Below are positions 56,011-64,000 of a stretch of 64,000 nucleotides of DNA, one piece after another. This DNA comes from Plazaster borealis (lineage: Eukaryota; Echinodermata; Asteroidea; Forcipulatida; Labidiasteridae). How positions within the stretch are numbered: position 1 is the stretch's first letter; each line of letters starts with the position of its first letter. Under the pieces are notes generated by a model that worked only from the letters and a program-made list of their open reading frames with translations, searched no databases and was not told the origin of the DNA. The stretch is taken from NCBI GenBank assembly GCA_021014325.1, contig CM037469.1, positions 17,817,701 through 17,881,700 on the forward strand, written 5' to 3'. The position numbers and the translations under genes were made by a program.

Positions 56011-56134
56011 CATTTCCACATGATCCGAGAAGCAATGCCTTACTTGGATAAGAGGAATTGATGACTGACAGTCCAAGATGCAGAACCACGGTACATGTAA
56101 GGAAAATCCTCTGGAATGAACTACAAGTCAATGA

Positions 56135-56510
56135 TTAAAGGGAGGATACCTTTGGCAATTACTCGACAAATTACCGACCATAAAAACTTACTTGGTAAAG
56201 AGCACTGGAGATCTGTTATAAAATATTGTTAGAAACGACTCCTTTGAAGTAATGTGCAGTAGTAAGTTTAGAGGTAATGTTTCACACACTAAATTGAATC
56301 TGAGAAAGGCTTCAGGTATGAAGCCTTTCTCAGGCATCTGAAAGCACATAATTCTATGCAACAATGGGTGTTTTTTCTTTCATTATTTTCTTGCAACTTC
56401 GTTGACCAATTTAACCAAACTTTTCACAGGTGCGTAATTTGATGCATGATGGGATACACCAAGGGAGGATACTGGTCTTTGACAATTACCAAAAGTATAC
56501 CCTGCCTTTA
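56135..56510. mobile_element. Divergent M1-type MITE
   Basis: Begins TTAAAGGGAGGATACCTTTG and ends ACCAAAAGTATACCCTGCCT then TTA. The interior follows M1 (GGTAATGTTTCACACACTAA, TTTCTTTCATTATTTTCTTG) at lower identity. Older than the other copies. Confidence 0.65.
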
Positions 56511-56983
56511 TACGCAGCTACTACGACTGCTACGTCGGGAAAGCCCCACACATTCGGCTCGTTCATGCATTACATCATCAAAAGCATCATGCATAATGTA
56601 AGACCTAATGAATTATGAATAACACCCTACGACCTATGAATGAGCGTTACTATTAGATACAGCACACAAAGAATCATTGTGTACACATTGTGCCACGTCG
56701 ACCTGCGACCCTTAACATGCATTAACAAGGACAGGTGAATGACTGACTTCTCCTGTATCTGGGCTCGTTATGCGAACATTATGTATTACATGTGACCCTC
56801 AAGTTATAATTAGCAGGTGTGTGGTGTTTACACTGGAATGATTAAACTATTTTATGGAAGGAGTGTTGACATGACATGATGTGTCCACTATCTAGACGCG
56901 GAATTAAAAAACACCAGAGGTTGTTCATTGGAACCGTTCATTGATAGATAGTGTGGCTGTATGTACGTGTACCTCCATGCACA
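56511..56983. other. Presumed upstream region of the CAP gene
   Basis: No other gene. TTAACATGCATTAACAAGGA-type text is unique in the window. I see no clear TATA box close to 56984. Confidence 0.35.
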
Positions 56984-59900
56984 ATGGGATGCGGCGGCTC
57001 CACAGCACGCGTTGAGACACACGGTAACACCGGACCTCAACACACCTCCATCGGACACACCGGACATGGGAGGCAGAGTGATACCTCCAAACCAGTGTGG
57101 ACGACGAGTGGTTCTGAAAACGACCCTCAACATAGGAACGGTCCTCACATCTACAATACACAGCAGCAGGATGAGGCAGAGTTTGGGAAACCACCCGGTG
57201 AGAGGAACGACACAGGGACACATAAGATAGATGAGGTCATAACTGCATCAGCTGAGGCTGAAGGCGATCCTCAAAATGGGAAGAAGCCTCTCATCACACC
57301 ACGGCAGAATGACCCAGAAGTAGGTAGCAACAAGAAACCACCCGATGATAACAACAATGACACTGCAACACGTCCAAACCAACAGCAGACGAACAGCCAA
57401 TTGCATGAGGTAACTGCATCAGGACCTCCTGTGTCCAATGTGAACAATGACAATGATAGAAACCAAGCTTCCAAACCAATTCCCAATTCGAACGTAGACA
57501 GTAATGAGGCGACTCCTTCCTCCGGGTTTGAACCTCCCGCAAAAGACACCATCACAAGCTCATCCCCATTATCTACCCCAAATGCAAATGAGGTACCATC
57601 TCTTAAAAACCCACACAACGATGGAGATGTAAGTGACAAAACGCCACAAGCAAACACCAGAAACTCAAACATCCCAGCCTCGGGTTCTAAGAGGCCGCTT
57701 GAAAGCAAGAAAGAACCCACCAAGAAAGAAAATGGGTCACGACCTCCTCTGGAGACGAACTTGGTACGCATCAGGCGCGAGGCGTTGGAGGTACACAACG
57801 TGTACCGGACGAGGCACGGCGTGCCACCCCTCGTTCTCAGCAGCAAGATTAACAAAGTCGCGCAGCGCTGGGCAGAGACCATGGCCAAGACCGGCCAGTT
57901 TGAACACAGTCCCAGCAGCAGTCGGCAAGGTTTGGGGGAGAATATCTACCGCTCCGGATCAACGGCTTTTGACCTAAACGCTGTAACAGGTAGGCCTGGT
58001 CGTTCCTCATTCATTGTTGAAATAGAGCAAATAGATGATGCCAATTATTTTTCCCAATTTCAATTGTATCTGTTTGATCTGAAGGAATATTAGTGCTAAA
58101 AAGTGAAACTTCTGTCATTCAGCAGAAAGAAGTTGGCGATTGTCCCAGTCAGTAAAAGTAAACGAAGTTTAAAGGCATTGTACACGTTTGGAAATAGTCA
58201 AAGACCAGTGTTCTCACTTGGTGTATCCTAACATATGCGTGAAATAACAAGCCAGTGAAAATTTGGGCTCATTTGGTCATCGAAGTTGCAAGAAAATGAT
58301 GAAAGAAAAAACACCCTTGTTGTACAAATTTAAGTGCTTTCAGATAGAATAATAAAAACTTCTTGCAAGAAGTTTTTATTATTTTAATGAGAAATTACCT
58401 CTTTCTCAAAAACTACGTTACTTCAGAGGGAGTCGTTTCCTACAATGTTTTATACTATCAAGAGCTCTCCGTTGCTTGTTACCAAGTAAGTTTTTATTAG
58501 CTGTTCCGATACAGTCGGAACAGCTATTGTTCTAATATTTGTTTTGAGTCATTACCAAACGTGTACGATACCTTTAAATGTATTGGTAAACAATATTGGT
58601 ATGTATTGGTGCCCAGTAAACATCGAGAAAAAAATGTAAACATAGATTAAGGAGTTTACTTCAAATCACGAGACAAACGGGTTATTTTCTTCTTTCTAGG
58701 TGGAGAAGCAATAAAGGCGTTTTATGACGAAATAGACGATTATGATTTCGACAAGCCCGGAGAAAAACCAGCCTCTGGAAAGATGATAGGTAAGAATTGT
58801 TTTCCTCAAGCTACATTTCCGTGAGACAACATTTCAACTGTAACGACCAAGGTCCAAACAGCAACATCTTAAATTCATAATTTATTTGCATTTTAGGTCA
58901 TTTTACTGCTCTCATCTGGAAGGATTCAAAAGAACTTGGTGTTGGCATGGCAACCTCCAAAAAGGGGAAATGGGGCCACGTGTATATCTGCTGCAACTAC
59001 AGCCCGCCTGGTAACTACACAGGCGCTGAGAACTACAGGGAAAATGTGCCGCCCCTTTTGCCGAACATTGGTTCGCTCGAACCCATTGATGTAGAGAAGG
59101 GGGTTTTTGAGGACGAGGATAGTGTGGATGAAGACGGGGACGAACTGGAGAGTACAGAAACAGCGCCCTCTGGCGTTACCAAGACGCACTTGGACCGCAT
59201 CCGACTGGAAGTTCTCAAGATGCATAACGTGTACAGATCTAAGCACGGCGTCCCGCCCCTCACACCTAGCAATAAGATAAATAAATACGCGCAGAGGTGG
59301 GCAGAGACGATGGCGAAGACTGGAAAGTTCGAACACAGCCCAGGCAGACAGAGGCCAAACTGTGGGGAGAATATCTACTTCGCCGGGTCAACAAACTTTG
59401 ATCTTGCCAGCATAAACGGTAATACAAATAATTATTCTCAATTTAACTATTTTTACCCCCCCCCCCACGCGCTTAGAAATAGAAATACTGTGTATGTATA
59501 GCGCTATTCATTTTTTGACTATTATTGCTTTTTATAAAGCGAGGTTTGGTATCGGATAAGGTGTGCAAAATATCAAAACGATTATTTTCAAAATCCATAA
59601 CTTGGTGACCATTTTAAACCGCTAAAAGGTTAATTTTAAAACGTACTTATAACAAAAGTCATAAATACAGTCATTTTAACGAAATTTACAACATTGCGTG
59701 ACGCCATCGGAGTCTACATACACGTTTACATCATCGCACTGTTTCGAACAGAACGTTTCATAGCTTGCAATATTTTTTGGGGTGAACACAGTTCCTTTAA
59801 AATGTTATATACACCCCCAAAAAACAAATTTCAAGCCATCAAGCCATATTATGGAAGACATGATTGATTTCAGCCAGGAGTGGCTATATTCACCCTTTGC

Positions 59901-60922
59901 ACGGTCAGCCATTTGCGTGTAGAGCCTCGACTTGGGGACAGCAGTGAATAAAAGCATTATATGACTCTGTGTAATGTCAAGATGCATAAATACAATACAA
60001 ATGAAGCATGAAGTCGAGGCTCTCTACACGCACATGGTAGATCCGTCATTGATGGAAATATTTGTAGTCACAGATTCAACCCAGAATAGTTTGACATTAA
60101 TTGTCATGCTATTATTTTTAGCTAGAGATCTCAATATGGAGCTTGGATTTTGTTTATTTTATATTTGACCGAATTTTTGGCGTAGTACATTGTTCACAAA
60201 CGGACTGTTGTTGTCAGCGGCAGTGTCGTGGCACCAATTCAAGGAAGATCTTCGAGATTTGAACCCGCTCCTGGTATTTTGTGTATTATTCTTCTTAATT
60301 ATTCTCCATTCTGTCTTTACAAAGGTGGCCAAGCAACAACATCCTTCTACGACGAAATCAAGGACTACAATTTCAAGGAGCCAGGAGAAAAACCAAAATC
60401 TGGAAAAGTTATAGGTATAAGATGCAAGTCTAGCTTACGGGTAACAGAGGGAAAAGGGTTGTGTCCCGTCTTTCGTCTACAAAATAGAACTTCCGGTGTC
60501 ACATTTCAGAGGATTTACAAACTCTCTACCATGTTGTAACATTTTTAAAAGATGTTTGGACCAATTATAAGACAATACCTTTATTTCTGGATGTTTAGTT
60601 ACAACATTCATGGGAGTTCGGAGGTGAAGTGAGATCTAAACAAAAAAACCCTAATTTTCATTGGTCTGGGCGGCATGAGTTTTATAAATTTAGATATGCG
60701 AAGCTAGAATTTTTTTTAAAGCAGTAACTATTTTTGTCTCGAACAGGCCACTTTACGGCTCTCGTCTGGAAAGACTCCAAGGAACTCGGTGTTGGCGTGG
60801 CAACCTCCAAAAAGGGAAAATGGGGTTACGTGTACATTTGCTGCAACTACACTCCGCCAGGTAACTACGTAGGTGCTGAGAACTACAGGGAAAATGTGCT
60901 TCCTCCAACATCCGGGTCTTAA
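56984..60922 (+). CDS. Two-CAP-domain GAPR-1/GLIPR2-like protein, five exons
   Basis: Exons 56984-57989, 58700-58789, 58897-59418, 60325-60414 and 60747-60922, all with GT/AG introns in phase 1; 627 residues in total. It starts MGCGGSTARVETHGNTG, a myristoylation (Gly2, Ser6) and possible palmitoylation (Cys3) signal like that of GAPR-1. Residues to about 255 are disordered, rich in N, P, T and S. CAP domain 1 spans exon 1 end to exon 3 start (ALEVHNVYRTRHGVPPL, RWAETMAKTGQFEHSP, GENIY, HFTALIWKDSKELGVG, ICCNYSPPGNY). An acidic linker follows (EDEDSVDEDGDELE). CAP domain 2 spans exon 3 end to exon 5 (VLKMHNVYRSKHGVPPL, RWAETMAKTGKFEHSP, GENIYFAG, HFTALVWKDSKELGVG, ENVLPPTSGS stop). Known GAPR-1 is a cytosolic, Golgi-membrane CAP protein that binds lipids and Beclin-1; I infer membrane association only. 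Confidence 0.85.
58169..58577. mobile_element. M1 MITE in intron 1 of the CAP gene, with a small palindromic insert
   Basis: Begins TTTAAAGGCATTGTACACG and ends CGTGTACGATACCTTTAA. At about 58497-58526 a palindrome AGCTGTTCCGATACAGTCGG plus AACAGCT interrupts the M1 sequence at a TTAGC/TAA-rich place. This makes the element about 40 bases longer than other copies. Confidence 0.85.
59800..60050. repeat. Inverted repeat in intron 3 of the CAP gene
   Basis: GCGTGTAGAGCCTCGACTT (about 59916) and AAGTCGAGGCTCTCTACACG (about 60011) are inverted around about 80 bases. No further feature in the intron. Confidence 0.7.
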
Positions 60923-61035
60923 AGGGTTAAACAAATCCAGAATTTTATAGGAAAGATCTGGACCCGTAAAGCACAGTGCTTCTATCCCAAAATTGATTGG
61001 GCCTGGGCTACATGGCAATTTAAACAAAGCTTACA

Positions 61036-61196
61036 TTGTGTAAAGGCAAAGTATACCTTTGGGTTTTCAGAATTATTTTAATCCTGTATTAATGTAGATA
61101 TATACCATAAAACTCACCTAAGAAAAAACATTTTCAAAAAGGTGGAAGCGTTTCTGAGACATTGCCGAAAATCTGGAGCAGTTTTGTCCATGTTGG
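61036..61196. mobile_element. Partial M3 MITE (minus orientation)
   Basis: Shares ATATACCATAAAACTCACCT, GGTGGAAGCGTTTCTGAGAC-type and CATTGCCGAAAATCTGGAGC text, in inverse orientation, with M3 at 27888-28259. It breaks off where the next foldback begins. Confidence 0.65.
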
Positions 61197-61197
61197 A

Positions 61198-61704
61198 AGA
61201 ATCCTAGACCCAGTAACTGGGGCGCTGTACTCCTTTTTTCGAAATGTTGACATCATCGGTCGTACAAGCGCCCCAGGAAAAACTTGTATTAACTCCAAGC
61301 GAAACTCAATTTGGCAATCCCAGCACGGGTGCCCTGCCTTAACCGAGATGACCACGCGGTTGAGGCAGGGCACCTGTCAAATTTTAGACGGGTGTCCTGC
61401 CTCAACTGCGCAGTTATCACGGTTGAGGCAAGGCACCCGTCTAATCGACGGGTGCACTACCTCAACCGCGTAGTCGTCACGGTTGAGGCAGGGCACCCGT
61501 CTAAAATTTGACAGGTGCCCTGCCTCAACCGCGTAGTCGTCACGGTTAAGGCAGGGCACCCGTGGATACTGCCAAGAGCGTGACCGCCAAATTGAGTTTC
61601 GCTTGGAGTTAATACAAGTTTTTCCTGGGGCGCTTGTACGACCGATTATGTCAAAATTTCGAAAAAAGGAGTACAGCGCCCCAGCTGGGTCTAAAAGAAT
61701 CCAT
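61198..61704. repeat. Large palindrome with four hairpin units at its centre
   Basis: Left arm (61198-61318) and right arm (61585-61704) are inverted over about 115 bases: CTGGGGCGCTGTACTCCTTT pairs with AAAGGAGTACAGCGCCCCAG, and AACTCCAAGCGAAACTCAAT pairs with ATTGAGTTTCGCTTGGAGTT. The centre holds four units of about 54 bases (61324-61378, 61387-61440, 61446-61500, 61510-61563). Each is itself a hairpin of GGGTGCCCTGCCTCAACCG and its inverse. No coding content; the class of element is unknown. Confidence 0.85.
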
Positions 61705-62529
61705 AATTGGAATAGACTGTGCAAGTCTCGCGCATATTTGAACTTCCGGGACCATTGTGGTCCCAACCATATGGAGATTTACGTGGGCAAGATTTTGTTT
61801 TGTTAATTATTTTAGTTTAACGTGGTTTATGACCATGACAAATACATATGTTGTTGGGAATGTTATACTTAGTGATAACAAATAGGAAAGTGAAATCAAT
61901 TCAACAATACAACGAAGAAAACCCGAGAATTAAACTTGACCTCAGCTTCCGGTTGCTGCAAAAAATTAAGAATTTTGTGCTCACCTCCGATCATGTAAAC
62001 GCTTGTTTTGGATGCGCTATGATAATCGCCAGATGCTGTAATTGCAACGTAAAACCTTTTCGTAGCAGTCTATGGTTGTTCATGCGTCATTATCCTCTAT
62101 AAACTGCGTCACGCGTCAATTTTACGCCCGTCGTGTGACCATCGCGAATCCGCGAAAGTGGTTTCTGAAAAGTTAAGACCAAATAAGCATCCTTGTCCCA
62201 GAGTTTTAATTTTGCTTCAATAATAATTAACACATTATTTTTGTATTTATTATAAAAACGAAAACTGATTTTATAAATATGTAATGAGTATTTTTGTTGT
62301 TCAGATTTTATCATTGAATATAATTTAAAACAAAGATTTGATTTCAGAGAAAAAAATGTTCTTCGTTTGACGTTTTTTCTCGTTCCGATACGCGCGAGAC
62401 TTGCACAGTCTATACACAATCTGAGAATCGTTTCATTCTCAGATTGAAATGTTTTTGAATCCCTTTCTCTAAAACCACATTCATATGAAGAGAATCGTTT
62501 TGAGTAATTACCAAAGGTATACCCTGCCT
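61705..62529. other. Spacer resembling 1980-2790
   Basis: Shares ordered words with 1980-2790 (GAAAACCCGAGAAT, CTTCCGGTTG-type, CGCGAGACTTGCACAGTCTA). Probably a second copy of an uncharacterised dispersed element that is at least 700 bases long. The tail of another M1-like end lies at 62494-62532. Confidence 0.45.
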
Positions 62530-62848
62530 TTAAAAGCATATCGTACACGTTTGGTAATTACTCTGATAATTAGTGGCAAAAAAACTTCCAAGAAGTACAG
62601 CAGTTTTGGATAGTATAATGCATTTTGAGAAACTTTTACTTCGAAGTACTGCGGTTTTGAAAAAAATGTATCACTTTTTTTATCCTGCATGGATATAACC
62701 GCTCCAGATTTTCGGCAATCTCAAAAACGCTACCACCTCTTGAAATTAAATTTTCACAGGTTAGTTTTATGGTTTATAATTATCTACAACTATATAGGAT
62801 TGAAACAAACAGTAGGCTCCAATTACCAAACGTGTACGATGCCTTTAA
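62530..62848. mobile_element. M3 MITE, TTAA-flanked
   Basis: Begins TTAAAAGCATATCGTACACG and ends CGTGTACGATGCCTTTAA. The interior has GAAGTACTGCGGTTTTG and CAACTATATAGGATTGAAAC as in 27888-28259. Confidence 0.8.
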
Positions 62849-63083
62849 GTGTGACTTACAATACTCAGAAGATATTTTTTTCAAACAAGCAACAGCATTT
62901 TGTTCATATATAAACATTTATATTTACACATACAGCAAGATTTATAATGAAAAAAACAAAAGGTTTTCCTTACAAATTTACTGTTAGAGCAGCACGGAAG
63001 AAATTGACGTCCAATTACAGTATGTACACTGAATCTGTCTGGCAAATAATTAAACTATGCCTACACGCGTAAATGGTCTTTCA

Positions 63084-63283
63084 GGGCCCAATTTCATAAA
63101 GCTGTTTAGCAAACATTCTGCTCAGCAAATTTCTTTGATAAGCAAGAAATGAGTGGGGTACCAGTCACAACAATGGTAACTTTATTGTATTTCTTTTTTC
63201 GCTAGTAATTTATTTTTCTTAAGCAACAGTTTTCTGTGCTTAGCAAGTTTTTTGTGCTTACATGCTTTATGAAAATTGGGCCC
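63084..63283. mobile_element. M2 foldback/MITE, divergent
   Basis: Begins GGGCCCAATTTCATAAAGCT and ends CATGCTTTATGAAAATTGGG then CCC. The interior is more diverged than in the KCTD region copies. Confidence 0.8.
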
Positions 63284-63578
63284 TGTTCATATTACACAAA
63301 TGGAAGTAATTAATACTGGACCAAATCATCCTGACCCTCTGCACAAAGTATTCCTCAAATACAGAAAGTGGACGGGGACCAACCTACAAGTATTATCGCA
63401 AGGCCTTTTTAGCTGGTAACCAAGGCCAACTTTCTCAGCACACAGAAATTCAGAGAGCGAAATAGTTTTACTAACTAGAGAAAGGTTACCACTCAAATTG
63501 CTATGTCTTATGTACTTTTTATGACTGGTTCCCAGCATCTTTTTTTATCAGCTCGAATTTGTTGATTAACAAGTTCTG

Positions 63579-63795
63579 AGTAAGTAAGGTTTGCGGTGAC
63601 ACGTAAGAAATCTCTTTTGAGTAGTGGTTGCTCTGAGAAGAGCCGGTTTCTGCTTGACGTTTCGATTAGTATACTTCTCCAGAAGACAGTCAGAGTAAAA
63701 TGATTGAAACGTCGAGCAGAAACCTGCTCTTATCAGAGCCACAACTACTCAAAAGAGATTTCTTACATGGTGTCACCGCAACCTTACCTACTTAG
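63579..63795. repeat. Foldback repeat with GGTGACAC ends
   Basis: AGTAAGTAAGGTTTGCGGTG and CACCGCAACCTTACCTACTT are inverted; AAATCTCTTTTGAGTAGTGG and ACTACTCAAAAGAGATTTCT continue the arms. Parts (GGTGACAC, TCTCTTTTGAGT, TCTGAGAAGA) are also in the block after each KCTD-region M2 copy. Confidence 0.8.
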
Positions 63796-64000
63796 TACAG
63801 TGCTTCCATGCATAGCTTCAAGTCTTATCTTAATAAGTTCTGCTTAACATAATTTGACAGAGAGAACTCTGCTTACTATTTAGAGACGTTAAATTTGACA
63901 TCTATGGCATAACCAGCCTTTGCATGTGTTCTTGAAGGCTAAAACCCTTTTCACACGACAGCAATTTGCTTAACTTGAGCATGGTTGTGAAATTTTACAA
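63796..64000. other. Unassigned end of window
   Basis: Nothing recognised; too short to judge. Confidence 0.3.

Noticed and set aside
57271..57888. 205-residue minus-strand frame over CAP exon 1
   Set aside because: Antisense to a well-supported exon with a CAP domain and splice sites; no domain of its own.
61162..61511. Repetitive proteins over the hairpin array
   Set aside because: Frames on both strands arise from the palindromic units; non-coding structure explains them.
61324..61563. CRISPR-like array (repeats of equal length with spacers)
   Set aside because: Only four units, each an internal hairpin, with spacers of 5-9 bases, in an animal genome; not a CRISPR array.

Overview
The window is animal nuclear DNA. 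It has intron-split genes with GT/AG junctions, AT-rich spacers, interstitial telomere-type repeats, tRNA-derived SINE-like units, a Ty3/Gypsy retrotransposon and many short inverted-repeat elements. The repeat style (TTAA-flanked foldback elements, ends reading GGGCCCAATTTCATA) resembles echinoderm genomes as I know them; a sea star or sea cucumber is my best guess, not a proof. The codon-level reading uses the standard code.

From 0.3 to 53 kb the window is a tandem cluster of KCTD-type genes. These are BTB/T1-domain proteins closest in motif to vertebrate KCTD6/KCTD21, whose members act as cullin-3 ubiquitin-ligase adaptors. I count twelve copies, all on the minus strand, all with a single coding exon, here called K1 to K12. 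K2, K3, K4, K5, K7, K8 and K12 look intact. K1, K6, K9, K10 and K11 are damaged by, respectively, stop plus frameshift, partial internal duplication with a 3' truncation, loss of the start register, a 1-base frameshift with promoter separation, and a nonsense codon. K1 to K4 are old and divergent. K5 to K12 are young and lie in nested segmental duplications: the block from about 29.87 kb (K8 and K9) recurs from about 36.62 kb (K10 and K11) and again from about 50.03 kb (K12).

From 38.5 to 46.3 kb a foreign insertion of about 7.8 kb carries a Ty3/Gypsy element on the plus strand (gag, protease, RT, RNase H, integrase). It sits in the K10 upstream region and moves the CRE- and TATA-like sites about 7.8 kb from the gene. 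The element has almost no in-frame stops but a series of single-base losses.

From 53 to 61 kb the gene content changes. There is a small minus-strand ORF for a putatively myristoylated acidic protein (MGCGKS start). Divergent to it lies a five-exon plus-strand gene for a putatively myristoylated protein (MGCGGS start) with a long disordered N-terminus and two tandem GAPR-1/GLIPR2-like CAP domains. The intron phases and the 90-bp middle exon are the same in both CAP modules, which indicates internal duplication of a three-exon module.

The remaining DNA is mostly repeats: at least four families of TTAA-flanked MITE-like elements, a foldback family with GGGCCCAATTTCATA ends, two families that carry TTAGGG arrays in their loops, tRNA-like SINEs, a truncated non-LTR retrotransposon end, a GIY-YIG fragment, and several minisatellites. 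I found no CRISPR array, bacterial operon or canonical free-standing tRNA or rRNA gene.
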